A stretch of DNA of 64,000 nt from Pseudophaeobacter sp. (GTDB lineage: Bacteria; Pseudomonadota; Alphaproteobacteria; Rhodobacterales; Rhodobacteraceae). Positions 19,619 to 28,315 of this stretch are shown here, piece after piece. Each line of letters opens with the position of its first letter. Position 1 is the first letter of the stretch. The notes beneath the pieces were generated by a model. It was not told the DNA's origin and searched no databases. It saw only the letters and a program-made list of their open reading frames with translations. The stretch is taken from NCBI GenBank assembly GCA_027019165.1, contig JALUXC010000024.1:310001-374000 (forward strand), read 5' to 3'. A program made the position numbers and the translations under genes.

Positions 19619-20983
19619 ATGCGCGACACGATCACCGAACCCGCCCGAGAGATCCCGGTCGTGCATCGCACCGATGTTCTGGTTGTTGGCTCGGGCCCCG
19701 GCGGGTTGGCGGCAGCGCTGGCGGCGGCGCGCTGCGGCGTCGAGGTCACCCTGCTGGAACGCTTTGGCTGTTTTGGCGGAAATATCACTACGGTCGGGGT
19801 CGAAGGCTTTGCCTGGTATCGCCACGAGCAGACGGTCGAAGCCGGTGGCATCGGCTGGGAGTTCGAAGAGCGCGCCAAGGCCATGGACGCCGCCGTTCCG
19901 GAAAGCCAATCCCTGTCATATGAGCTTGACGCCGAAGGCTTCAAACTTGTGGCTGACCGGCTGGTGGAGGAAGCAGGCATTCACCCGATGCTGCACCGCA
20001 TGTTCGTGGCTCCCATTCGCGAGGGCAACCGCATCACCGGCGTCATTGTGGAATCCAAGGCCGGACGCGAGGCGATCCTCGCCCAGCGCGTGATCGATGC
20101 CACGGGCGATGCAGACATCGCCCATGCAATGGGCGCCCCTACCATCAAGACCCCGGTCGAAGAGATGCAGGCCGCCAGCGTCATGTTCCACATCGCAGGC
20201 GTCGACAAGCATAAGTTCATGGAAGGTGTGAAGGCCGACCCGCAAACCTACAAGGACTGGTCCACCGGCGAATGGCAGGTAGAGACCTCCGGCAAGGAGG
20301 ATGACATGTTCTCGCCCTTTCTCGCCAAACCCTTTGCTCAGGCCCTGCGGGACGGGGTGATCCCGGCGCATATCAACACCATCGGCGGCACCTGGGGCGC
20401 GGTGCATGACAGTGGCGAGATGACCTATATGAACCTTGTGCACCTGGCGGGCTGCGATGGCACCGACCCTGACAGCATGACCCGGTTCGAGATCGAAGGG
20501 CGCAAGCAAGCCATGCATGCGATCAATGCGCTGAAGGCCTACACACCCGGCTGTGAAGGGGCACGGCTACGCAACTTTGGCATGACCATCGGCATACGCG
20601 ACACTCGAAAGATCGACGCCCACCACAACATCACCGAGGATGAGACCCGCAACCAGGGCCGTTTCGAAGACACCATCGGCATCTACCCCGAATTCATCGA
20701 CGGCTACGGCATCCTGATTCTGCCAACCACCGGGCGCTATATGCAGATCCCTTATCGTGCGATGCTGCCCAAGGGCGTCGAGAATCTGCTTGTCACTGGC
20801 CGCGCCATAGGCGGCGACAAGGTCGCCCATGCTGCGACCCGCAATATGGCCTGCTGCGCCGTGGCCGGTCAGGGCGCCGGAATTGCGGCGGCGCTCTCGA
20901 TCAAATCGGGCAACCCGCTTGCAACCGTCGACGTTCCCGCCGTTCAGGCCGAATTGAAGCGGCAAGGCGTTCGCATCCACTGA
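19619..20983 (+). CDS. FAD-dependent oxidoreductase of unknown substrate
   Basis: A 454-residue flavoprotein. The Rossmann dinucleotide motif VVGSGPGGLAAALAAARCG (GxGxxG at residues 24-29) binds FAD, and VIDATGDADIAHAMGAP (near 160) and LLVTGRAIGGDKVAHA (near 395) are the usual FAD-dependent family motifs. AGGGAGGAAAAC just before the ATG makes the start clear; the longer frame to 19535 is not supported. Resembles the FAD_oxidored/thiazole-biosynthesis-like group; possibly a secondary-metabolite or sugar-acid oxidase. No operon partner is obvious; perM begins 119 bases on. Confidence 0.75.
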   Translation: MRDTITEPAREIPVVHRTDVLVVGSGPGGLAAALAAARCGVEVTLLERFGCFGGNITTVGVEGFAWYRHEQTVEAGGIGWEFEERAKAMDAAVPESQSLSYELDAEGFKLVADRLVEEAGIHPMLHRMFVAPIREGNRITGVIVESKAGREAILAQRVIDATGDADIAHAMGAPTIKTPVEEMQAASVMFHIAGVDKHKFMEGVKADPQTYKDWSTGEWQVETSGKEDDMFSPFLAKPFAQALRDGVIPAHINTIGGTWGAVHDSGEMTYMNLVHLAGCDGTDPDSMTRFEIEGRKQAMHAINALKAYTPGCEGARLRNFGMTIGIRDTRKIDAHHNITEDETRNQGRFEDTIGIYPEFIDGYGILILPTTGRYMQIPYRAMLPKGVENLLVTGRAIGGDKVAHAATRNMACCAVAGQGAGIAAALSIKSGNPLATVDVPAVQAELKRQGVRIH

Positions 20984-21102
20984 CAACAGGCTTTGATCCC
21001 GCTGACATGTTCGCCGACCGACCCATTCACGGTTGCATGCGCCCGCAGCATGGGCAATGACTTGAGAGAACAGCGAACAGGTCATTCAGGGGCGCATTGC
21101 AC

Positions 21103-22173
21103 ATGGCACTTCCAGCCAAGAAGCAGTTTCAATACTGGGGCGTTGCTGCGGTTGTTTTTGCAATCGTGCTTTGGGCCCTTGGCGATGTGCTGTTGCCCTT
21201 TGTGCTGGGCGCGGCGATCGCTTATCTGATCGATCCAATTGCCGACAAGCTGGAAGACTGGGGCCTGAGCCGCACTGCGGCCACCGCCGTTATCACCGTA
21301 GGCGCCATGCTGACCTTCATGCTGGTGCTGCTGGTTGTGGTGCCAACGCTGCTTTATCAGTTGAGCGATCTGATCCGGGTTCTGCCGGAGGCGTTTCGCG
21401 ATCTGCGCGCCTTTGCGCAGACCCATTTCCCATCCGTCTTTACCGAAGGCAGCCGCGCGCAACAGACCATAGCGTCAATCGCGGGCACGCTGCAGGGCAA
21501 GGGGATCGAACTGTTTGAGTCCCTCGTAGGATCCGCTGTTTCGGTCGTCAATATTCTGGTTCTTTTTGTGATCGTGCCTGTGGTTGCGGTCTATCTTCTG
21601 CTCGATTGGGACCGCATGATCGAACGCATCGATGCCCTTTTGCCCCGGGATCATGCGCCGGTCATTCGCAGGCTGGCCGGTGAGATCGACACCGTTCTGG
21701 CCTCCTTCATTCGCGGCATGGGCACAGTGTGTCTGATCCTTGGCGTCTATTACGCGGTTGCTCTTATGGTCGTCGGCTTGAATTTCGGTCTGGCCGTGGG
21801 TTTCATTGCCGGCCTTGTCACCTTTATCCCCTATCTCGGGGCGCTGATCGGCGGTGCCCTTGCCATCGGGCTGGCCCTGTTCCAGTTTTGGGGCGAGTGG
21901 TGGTCCATCGGGCTTGTGGCCGGTATCTTCGCGGTTGGTCAGGTGATTGAAGGCAACTACCTTACGCCGAAACTTGTGGGCGGCTCCGTTGGTTTGCACC
22001 CGGTCTGGCTGCTTTTGGCCCTGTCAGTCTTTGGCGCGCTCTTTGGCTTTGTCGGCATGCTGGTGGCCGTTCCCGTGGCTGCGGCCCTTGGCGTGGTTGC
22101 ACGTTTCCTGACAGAGCAGTATCTGGACAGCCGTTTGTACCAGGGACTGAGCCACCGGGATTCGCAGAAATAA
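21103..22173 (+). CDS. AI-2E/PerM-family membrane transporter
   Basis: A 356-residue membrane protein with the family's pattern of about eight helices and a long periplasmic loop. LPFVLGAAIAYLIDPIAD near residue 35 and LGALIGGALAIGLALFQFWG near 250 are typical. The C-terminal helices include FGALFGFVGMLVAVPVAAALG. The family's substrates are unsettled (autoinducer-2 export, or ion/osmolyte transport). Start: ATG 21103 is used with AGGGG ten bases upstream; a TTG at 21097 at a better distance is possible. Its stop is one base before the HdaA gene, so they are cotranscribed. Confidence 0.85.
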   Translation: MALPAKKQFQYWGVAAVVFAIVLWALGDVLLPFVLGAAIAYLIDPIADKLEDWGLSRTAATAVITVGAMLTFMLVLLVVVPTLLYQLSDLIRVLPEAFRDLRAFAQTHFPSVFTEGSRAQQTIASIAGTLQGKGIELFESLVGSAVSVVNILVLFVIVPVVAVYLLLDWDRMIERIDALLPRDHAPVIRRLAGEIDTVLASFIRGMGTVCLILGVYYAVALMVVGLNFGLAVGFIAGLVTFIPYLGALIGGALAIGLALFQFWGEWWSIGLVAGIFAVGQVIEGNYLTPKLVGGSVGLHPVWLLLALSVFGALFGFVGMLVAVPVAAALGVVARFLTEQYLDSRLYQGLSHRDSQK

Positions 22174-22174
22174 C

Positions 22175-22885
22175 ATGGCGCAACAGCTGAGTTTCGATCT
22201 GCCCGCCAAGACCGCGCTGGGCCGCGACGATTTCTTTGTCGCACCGTCCAATGCGATGGCGGTTGCCCTTTTGGACCCCGGTTTTGCCTGGCCCAGCGGC
22301 AAACTGGTGCTGACCGGACCTGCGGGGTCTGGAAAAACGCACCTCGCCCATGTCTGGGCCAATGCCTCGGGTGCGCGCATCGTGCAGGCCTGCGACCTGA
22401 ATGAGGCAAAGGTGCCAGATCTGGCAAGCGGCCCGGTGGTGGTCGAGGATGTGCCCCTGATTGCAAAGGACAGGCTCGCGCAAGAGGCCCTGTTCCACCT
22501 GCACAATCTGGTACTGGCCAATGGCTTTGCCCTGATGATGACCGGGCGCGCGGCGCCGAATCTTTGGGGCCTTTCCCTGCCGGACCTGCAAAGCCGCGTT
22601 CAGGCCGCCACCCACGCCGAGCTGCAGGCGCCGGATGATGCCCTGCTGGCCGTGGTGCTGGCAAAGCTCTTCAATGACCGGCAGATTACACCGAAACCCG
22701 ATGTGATCCCTTACCTCGTGGCGCATATGGACCGTTCCTTTGCCGCTGCCGCCCGCATTGTCGAGCAGCTCGACCGGCTGTCGCTTTCCGAAAAACGCAC
22801 CCTGTCGCGCCCTCTTGCGGTGCGGCTGATGTCCGAAGGCCCTGAGCTCAACAAACTGGAAACCAATGCCGGTTCGGACAGTTGA
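22175..22885 (+). CDS. hdaA: HdaA, DnaA-related regulator of replication initiation
   Basis: A 236-residue AAA+ protein of the Hda family (DnaA homologue lacking the origin-binding domain). Walker A is GPAGSGKTHL near residue 45, and the Walker B is degenerate (VVVEDVP). The N-terminal QQLSFDLP is the clamp-binding-type motif (QL-S/D-LPL) used by Hda proteins to touch the beta sliding clamp. HdaA with the loaded clamp turns DnaA-ATP into DnaA-ADP after replication begins. It starts two bases after perM and is followed after 52 bases by the exopolyphosphatase gene. A perM-hdaA-ppx order like this is usual in relatives. Confidence 0.9.
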   Translation: MAQQLSFDLPAKTALGRDDFFVAPSNAMAVALLDPGFAWPSGKLVLTGPAGSGKTHLAHVWANASGARIVQACDLNEAKVPDLASGPVVVEDVPLIAKDRLAQEALFHLHNLVLANGFALMMTGRAAPNLWGLSLPDLQSRVQAATHAELQAPDDALLAVVLAKLFNDRQITPKPDVIPYLVAHMDRSFAAAARIVEQLDRLSLSEKRTLSRPLAVRLMSEGPELNKLETNAGSDS

Positions 22886-22937
22886 CCCAAGGCCTGCCCT
22901 CGCTCATCCTGACCCCACGCCGCAATACGGAGCGCCC

Positions 22938-24488
22938 ATGACCGTACTTGAGACCGAAACGCCGGCCGCTGCCGACTGGGGTCCCTTTGGCCGACCTCTG
23001 TTCGATTCTCCCGATGCCCGCGCCCTGTCCCGTGTCGGCGTAGTGGATGTCGGGTCGAACTCGGTCCGGCTTGTGGTGTTTGACGGCGCGGCCCGCAGCC
23101 CGGCCTATTTCTACAATGAAAAGATCATGTGCGCCCTTGGGGCGGGTCTGTCGGAAACCGGCCGCCTGAACCCCGAAGGGCGCGCCCGGGCCCTGGCGGC
23201 GTTGCGTAGGTTCCAATGCCTTGCCAGGGGCATGGACCTGCCGCCCCTGACGGTGGTCGCGACCGCAGCGGTGCGCGATGCCGAAGACGGGGCTGATTTC
23301 TGCGCCGACGTGCTGCGCGAAACCGGTCTCAAGATCTGGGTCATTGATGGCCGCGAGGAAGCACGGCTTTCAGCGCAAGGGGTCTTGCTGGGCTGGCCAG
23401 GCTCCTATGGTTTGGTCTGCGATATTGGTGGCTCTTCGATGGAGCTGGCCGAGATCCACGGCGGTGAGGTCGGCAAACGTGTGACCTCCTCCCTCGGGCC
23501 GCTGAAACTGCGGGACATCAAGGGTGGCAGACGCGGGCGCAAGGCGCATATCGCAGCTGTCATGGATGATTTGCACGCCGAAATGGGAAAGCAGAATGAT
23601 CGCCTGTTTCTTGTCGGGGGCAGCTGGCGCGCCATTGCCCGGATCGACATGGCCCGGCGTGGCTACCCGCTGAAGGTGCTGCATGAATACCGGATGAGCG
23701 CCAAGGACGTGCGCGCCACGCTGAAGTATATCGACAAACGCGACATGGACGAGTTGCGCGCTGAAACCGGGATCTCGGCGGCGCGGATGTCGCTGGTGCC
23801 CTATGCCATCGATGTGCTGTCACGGCTGGTGAAGACCTTCAAACCCAAGGACATTGCCGTCTCAAGCTACGGAATCCGCGAAGGGCTGCTTTATGAGCAG
23901 ATGCCGCAGCGCCTGCGCGAACGCGACCCGCTGGTCGAAGCCAGCCGCTTTGCAGAGGCCAAGGACGCCCGCATTCCCGGCTTTGGCAAGACGCTCTATG
24001 ATTTTGTGATCCCCCTGTTCAGCAACGGTCCACACACCAAGAAACGCCTGATCAAGGCGGCCTGCCTGCTGCATGACGTCAGCTGGCGTGCGCACCCCGA
24101 CTATCGCGCCGAGGTTTGTTTCGACAATGCCACCCGAGCCAATCTCGGCGGGCTGAAACACTCCGAACGCGTCTTTCTGGGGCTGGCCCTGCTGCATCGC
24201 TATCGCAACAAACGCCAGGGCACCGCTTTCGAATATCTCTATGACCTCCTTGATGAGAAGGGTCAAAAAGAAGCAGAGATCCTGGGCAAGGCGATGCGCT
24301 TTGGCGCCATGCTGATGGTGAGCGACACCGACAGCATCGGGGCGCTGAAATGGCAACCACGAAAAAAGCACCTCACGCTTGAGCTGCCGCGCGCGGCGGA
24401 ACCCCTGTTCGGAGAAGTCGCAGAAGCGCGCCTCGCTTCGCTTTGTGACGCGCTTGAGGCCGAATTGAAAGTCAGGATCGTGGGCTGA
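22938..24488 (+). CDS. ppx: Ppx/GppA-type exopolyphosphatase
   Basis: A 516-residue protein of the ASKHA phosphatase fold. GVVDVGSNSVRLVVFD near residue 37 and LVCDIGGSSMELAEIHGG near 178 are the two phosphate-binding motifs; the HD-like C-terminal half (CLLHDVSWRAHPDY near residue 398) is that of the long Ppx/GppA form. It hydrolyses polyphosphate to phosphate or converts pppGpp to ppGpp. The ATG at 22938 follows CGGAG; a start at 22866 would overlap hdaA and lacks support. A ppk gene of class 1 is not in the window, but a PPK2 is at 7894-8823. Confidence 0.9.
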   Translation: MTVLETETPAAADWGPFGRPLFDSPDARALSRVGVVDVGSNSVRLVVFDGAARSPAYFYNEKIMCALGAGLSETGRLNPEGRARALAALRRFQCLARGMDLPPLTVVATAAVRDAEDGADFCADVLRETGLKIWVIDGREEARLSAQGVLLGWPGSYGLVCDIGGSSMELAEIHGGEVGKRVTSSLGPLKLRDIKGGRRGRKAHIAAVMDDLHAEMGKQNDRLFLVGGSWRAIARIDMARRGYPLKVLHEYRMSAKDVRATLKYIDKRDMDELRAETGISAARMSLVPYAIDVLSRLVKTFKPKDIAVSSYGIREGLLYEQMPQRLRERDPLVEASRFAEAKDARIPGFGKTLYDFVIPLFSNGPHTKKRLIKAACLLHDVSWRAHPDYRAEVCFDNATRANLGGLKHSERVFLGLALLHRYRNKRQGTAFEYLYDLLDEKGQKEAEILGKAMRFGAMLMVSDTDSIGALKWQPRKKHLTLELPRAAEPLFGEVAEARLASLCDALEAELKVRIVG

Positions 24489-24507
24489 CGCTGCCCGTTG
24501 GTCCCGG

Positions 24508-24906
24508 TTACAGGTCGGTAACACCTGCATCGGGCTTTTGCTGCTCAGATGCCTCTGGTTGATCCGGCGCTGGATCGGGCTTGCGGCGAATGATGATGTC
24601 ACCGTTGGGCAGGATTTCCGGCACTTCGTAGCGGCTCCAATCCTCGACCTCGGCGGCGATCTCGGCCAGGGCGGGTCCCATCTGGGCGAGGAACTCCCGC
24701 ATGGAGGGGCCAACCTCGCTGGCAAAGGTCTCGGCAAACTCCTGCAGATCCTCCAGCGCGGGCCCCATTTCCTTGCGTAGCCCCTCCCAGAACATCTCGG
24801 CGCCTTTTTCCATCAGGCCCTTGCCGCCGCTGTCCGCCTCTTCGGCCATAAGGGGCGCCGCGAGGCAGGTCAGGCAAAGGGCGCTTATGCATGCAATCTG
24901 TTTCAT
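24508..24906 (-). CDS. hypothetical secreted protein with Glu-rich tail
   Basis: A 132-residue protein with a signal peptide (MKQIACISALCLTCLAAPLM, cut near MAEEAD), so periplasmic. The mature part is helical and amphipathic (WEGLRKEMGPALEDLQEFAE), with the conserved-looking VEDWSRYEVPEILPNGDIIIRRK segment near residue 92 and a proline- and glutamine-rich tail. I do not recognise the family; it is common in roseobacters as a small exported protein. It sits downstream of the EEP gene (31-base gap) and converges on ppx, whose stop is 20 bases away. Confidence 0.6.
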   Translation of the reverse strand: MKQIACISALCLTCLAAPLMAEEADSGGKGLMEKGAEMFWEGLRKEMGPALEDLQEFAETFASEVGPSMREFLAQMGPALAEIAAEVEDWSRYEVPEILPNGDIIIRRKPDPAPDQPEASEQQKPDAGVTDL

Positions 24907-24937
24907 GGGTCCAATATAGGCAGGTTGCGTGGCGGTT

Positions 24938-25933
24938 TTAAGTCAGATCGATATCGAGGCTGACGGGAAAATGGTCTGACGCCATCAAGAGCGCCTCGCG
25001 CAGCACTTCGTCGCCATAGCAGGCCGCATCCTCGAAGGGGTGCCAGATCCGCCAGCGGGGGTTGCAATGCTCCAGCCCGGGCGAGATCATCACATAGTCG
25101 AGGCAGGCCCTGAAAAATCGCTTCTTCTCTTCGTCATAAAAACGTGCGGTGCTGGGCGGGCTGCCCGGGCGCGGCTGGCTCAGGATCTGCGCATGCGGAT
25201 CGCGCAGGTCCTGCCCCATAATAATCTCAACCGATGACTGACCAAAGAGACGTTCATATTCGTCAAGGCCGGGACCGTCGTTCAAGTCTCCCATCAGGAT
25301 CACCTCATCGCCAGCCCCTATGTGATCACTGATGCGGCGACGCAGCCAGATCGCCTGCGCCAGCTGGGTGCGCCGGTTCTGAATGGCGCGCTCGATGATC
25401 GCATCATGCCCCTCCACCCCATAAGGGGCCTTTGACTTGAGGTGCGCGCCGATCATCCGAAGAGCTTGTCCTTTCTGTGTCACGATCCTCAATTCAAGTG
25501 GAGGTTTGGAAAAGCGAACCTGATCCGGCACCATGTCGATATCCAGATCAATCTCGAACCGACCATCAAACCGGGGCGCCTTGGCGCTGGTCTGCGGGTC
25601 GTGTTCCGCGCTGAGGACAGTTGGGTCGTACATCAGCGCGATTTCCTGGTGCGTGTCAGTGGCAAAGCCAGTAACAGTCTCGCTGGTGCGCAGGCCGGCC
25701 TCGGCCGCAAAAGCTCCAAGTGCCCGCACGGTGCGCTGACGCCGCCCGGTATTTGGGGCTTCGATGACCATCACCGCATCCGCATCAATGGTCTGGAATA
25801 CATGCGCCAGAGACACGCCTTGGGTATATCGATCTACGCCGTGACGCCCGGAGGGCTTGTTGTCCAGCATCAGCTGGTCGTTCTTGTCAAAAAGGTGTGA
25901 GAACCATTCGACGTTATAGGTGACCAGGCGCAT
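24938..25933 (-). CDS. endonuclease/exonuclease/phosphatase-family hydrolase
   Basis: A 331-residue metal-dependent hydrolase of the DNase I-like fold. Visible motifs: YNVEWF (N7), MVIEAPN with the catalytic glutamate near residue 57, LMGDLNDGPG near 226, and SDHFPV with the metal-binding D-H near residue 318. Substrate may be a nucleic acid, a phospholipid or a sugar phosphate. The start at 25933 overlaps the preceding J-domain gene's 3' end by 20 bases; a longer start at 25957 is possible. Part of a minus-strand chain of small enzymes. Confidence 0.8.
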   Translation of the reverse strand: MRLVTYNVEWFSHLFDKNDQLMLDNKPSGRHGVDRYTQGVSLAHVFQTIDADAVMVIEAPNTGRRQRTVRALGAFAAEAGLRTSETVTGFATDTHQEIALMYDPTVLSAEHDPQTSAKAPRFDGRFEIDLDIDMVPDQVRFSKPPLELRIVTQKGQALRMIGAHLKSKAPYGVEGHDAIIERAIQNRRTQLAQAIWLRRRISDHIGAGDEVILMGDLNDGPGLDEYERLFGQSSVEIIMGQDLRDPHAQILSQPRPGSPPSTARFYDEEKKRFFRACLDYVMISPGLEHCNPRWRIWHPFEDAACYGDEVLREALLMASDHFPVSLDIDLT

Positions 25934-26612
25934 GTGCCCCGCATCCGTTGATATCATCCCAGGCCCGGTTGATGTCGATCATCCGCTTTTCGGCCAGGCG
26001 CACCGCCTCTTCGGGCACGCCGCGCGCCATCATGGCATCGGGGTGGGTTTCCCGGACCAGGCTGCGCCAGTGTTTGCGGATCTCCTCCAGTGGCATATCA
26101 GGCGTGACGCCCAGTACCGCATAGGGGTCCTTGGGCGCATCCGTCACGAAGCGGGCGCGCAGGGCCGTGAATTGCTGCGGGGTCTGACCGAAGATCCGGC
26201 TAACATCCTCAAGGAATTCGTTCTCACCCGGATGATAGAAGCCATCGGCCATCGCAATGTGAAACAGCCCCTCCATCAAGTCGCACAAGGTTGCCGGATC
26301 GTTTGAAAACATGCGCTGAATTCGGGCAGCATAGTCCTGATAGCCCGCCACATCGGTGCGCGCCATGTTGAACACCCGTGCCGCACCCGCCTCGTCCGCA
26401 CGCGCGATCTGGAAAACCTCGCGAAATGCTGTGACCTCGTCACGGGTCACCTGCCCGTCGGCCTTGGCCATCTTGGCCCCAAGCGCAATTACCGCGATGG
26501 CAAAACCCACAGTGCGTTCTGGCGGCGCCTTGAGCTTGTCAAAGACATGCGCAAGGCTTTCCCCCTTGGCCAGCGCCCCCAGCGCTTCGGATATGCGGCT
26601 CCACAGTGACAT
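25914..26612 (-). CDS. DjlA-like TerB plus J-domain protein
   Basis: A 232-residue protein. Residues 30-150 form a TerB-like helical domain (FAIAVIALGAKMAKADGQVTRDEV) that may hold a metal or membrane partner, and residues 163-225 are a J domain with the HPD motif at 190-192 (RETHPDAMM), which stimulates DnaK ATPase. Unlike E. coli DjlA, there is no strong N-terminal membrane helix. A perfect palindrome CAGGTTAACCTG at 26618-26629 lies just ahead of the start and overlaps the upstream GNAT stop. It is probably a DnaK co-chaperone. Confidence 0.85.
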   Translation of the reverse strand: MSLWSRISEALGALAKGESLAHVFDKLKAPPERTVGFAIAVIALGAKMAKADGQVTRDEVTAFREVFQIARADEAGAARVFNMARTDVAGYQDYAARIQRMFSNDPATLCDLMEGLFHIAMADGFYHPGENEFLEDVSRIFGQTPQQFTALRARFVTDAPKDPYAVLGVTPDMPLEEIRKHWRSLVRETHPDAMMARGVPEEAVRLAEKRMIDINRAWDDINGCGAHAPGHL

Positions 26613-26621
26613 GCGCTCAGG

Positions 26622-27146
26622 TTAACCTGTCCGCGCCGCGCTGTCAGGAGCCGCGTCGGTTTCATCCGCCAGAATTTTCTGCATCAGTACAAGATCCAGC
26701 CACTGCCCCGCCTTGCGACCGACCTGTGGCAAGCGCCCCACCTCGCCAAAGCCCATGGCGGCGTGAAACGCCATCGCCGCGGCATTCGCCGCGCTGATAC
26801 CCGCGACAAGAACATGGATCCCCTCGGCACGGGCGACATCCTCGATTGTGGCAATCAGGGTGCGCCCCAGTCCGCGACCACGGGCGCCTTGGGCAAGGTA
26901 GATCGTGTGCTCGCAGGTCCAAGAATAGCCGGGACCTGCACGAAACGCACCAAGGCTCGCAAAGCCAAGGATTTCCCCATCCTCTTCCGCCACCTGAAAG
27001 CGCGCGCCCTTACGCGCGATTTCCGCTGCGACCAGTTCCGGGGATTTCTCCTGCGTGGTGAAGGTAAATAACGTATCGCGGATAATCTGATTGGTGATCT
27101 GCGCAATCCCTTCGGCATCCGCCGCTGTGGCTTGACGGACAATCAC
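26622..27146 (-). CDS. GNAT-family N-acetyltransferase
   Basis: A 174-residue acetyltransferase of the phosphinothricin/Pat type. The acetyl-CoA loop is seen in LAQGARGRGLGRTLIATIED near residue 85 (R-G-x-G-x-G/A pattern), with WTCEHTIYL ahead of it. It starts at GTG, overlapping the VOC gene's stop by four bases (GTGA), so translation is coupled. Substrate is not known; relatives act on phosphinothricin or methionine sulfoximine. Confidence 0.82.
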   Translation of the reverse strand: MIVRQATAADAEGIAQITNQIIRDTLFTFTTQEKSPELVAAEIARKGARFQVAEEDGEILGFASLGAFRAGPGYSWTCEHTIYLAQGARGRGLGRTLIATIEDVARAEGIHVLVAGISAANAAAMAFHAAMGFGEVGRLPQVGRKAGQWLDLVLMQKILADETDAAPDSAARTG

Positions 27147-27748
27147 CGCAAAATCCGCCGCCCATGCGGCGTATCAAACTCCACCTCCATCCCGGCAGGC
27201 CCGGTTTCAAACAACACCCGTCCATCCTGCAAAAGCAAGCTGTCTTCCAACTCCGCCGCATCGGGATGAGAGACGACAAGGCGGCGCAGCGCACAGCCCT
27301 GCTGCTGCAACCGAGGCGCGGGATGGTCGCTGTGCCATTCAATGAGCGCCGGAAAGAGATTGTCGTAGGGCAATTTCCCGTCGGCCGGAACAGCCATATC
27401 CCAGACCAGGTCACCACGTGTCAACGCCACCGGAGTTCCTGCACCGTTCGGGAGCCGCTCCAACAGCGACGTCAGGCCGTTTGCCCGGCATATCCAATTC
27501 GTCAGGCGCGGCGTGCCGCTGAAGTTATCGAGATCAAACCAGCACGGGCGGCGCTCAGGCGTGGCCGATGGATCAAGCGCGATTGCCTCAAGATAAAGAC
27601 CATCCGCCAAACCCAACAGCCGATTATGGGTACCAAAGACCTGATGTTGACCTCCTGCCTGAAGAGGCACACCTAGCGCTGCCTCCACATAGTCGGCTGC
27701 AGCCTCCAGCGTTTCGCCCGCAACTGCAATGTGATCCAGTTCGATCAT
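27143..27748 (-). CDS. VOC/glyoxalase-like protein
   Basis: A 201-residue protein beginning MIELDHIAVAGETLEAAADY, the opening strand and helix of a VOC (vicinal oxygen chelate) module, with HNRLLGLADGLYLEAIA completing a first module and a weaker second module. It resembles the VOC hydrolases labelled glyoxalase-like in roseobacters; the metal ligands (H6 and E63 are candidates) suggest a metal-dependent enzyme. The start at 27748 has GGGAGAG seven bases upstream; the longer frame to 27895 is unrelated sequence. Coupled to the GNAT gene by a four-base overlap. Confidence 0.8.
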   Translation of the reverse strand: MIELDHIAVAGETLEAAADYVEAALGVPLQAGGQHQVFGTHNRLLGLADGLYLEAIALDPSATPERRPCWFDLDNFSGTPRLTNWICRANGLTSLLERLPNGAGTPVALTRGDLVWDMAVPADGKLPYDNLFPALIEWHSDHPAPRLQQQGCALRRLVVSHPDAAELEDSLLLQDGRVLFETGPAGMEVEFDTPHGRRILR

Positions 27749-27818
27749 CAGATGGCTCTCCCTGTTTTTGCCCAACCTAGTGTCAAGGCCGACACACGCA
27801 ACGAGAAAATCAGGAGAT

Positions 27819-28304
27819 TTACAAAGCCCAGGCCACCACGGCCCAAAGAGTTGCCACAACGGTGGGATAAAAGGTTCCCGCAAAACCGAGGCCACGCATA
27901 GGCGGCGCGCGGTGATACCCGATCCAGAACAGCAACCGCATCACAAAAAAACCAATCCCCAGAGCTATGGCGACGGCTCCACCAAGTGTCACGGCCACAA
28001 AGGGCCAAAGCGCCAGAGCGAGCACCAACTGTTCAACGGAATTGGTCAAAACCCGCTGATCTATCTCGGCTGCGCTACCGGGTTCAAAGGCCTGGCCATC
28101 GATAATGGCATCCGAAAAGAACCGCCTTTGAGCCAGACGTCCGATCAGAAAGAGAAGAAACAGGCCCGGCGCCACAAAGGCGCCGGGCAATGCGATGGGA
28201 GCGGGAATGTAGGGAAGATCCAGCCAGAGCGGCAGACCGGTCAGGCAGACGGCCCATAGAAGGCCAGCCGCCATACCGATCAGGATTTGCCTCCGTTTTC
28301 CCAT
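27819..28304 (-). CDS. MAPEG-family membrane protein
   Basis: A 161-residue protein with four hydrophobic helices, the first a plain N-terminal helix (GMAAGLLWAVCLTGLPLWL). The motif LTNSVEQLVLALALWPF near residue 86 matches the MAPEG (membrane-associated eicosanoid/glutathione) fold. Some members carry glutathione-dependent activity. It is 11 bases downstream of the methylmalonyl-CoA mutase on the same strand, possibly cotranscribed. Function in bacteria is mostly unknown. Confidence 0.78.
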   Translation of the reverse strand: MGKRRQILIGMAAGLLWAVCLTGLPLWLDLPYIPAPIALPGAFVAPGLFLLFLIGRLAQRRFFSDAIIDGQAFEPGSAAEIDQRVLTNSVEQLVLALALWPFVAVTLGGAVAIALGIGFFVMRLLFWIGYHRAPPMRGLGFAGTFYPTVVATLWAVVAWAL

Positions 28305-28315
28305 AGCTTTGGCGT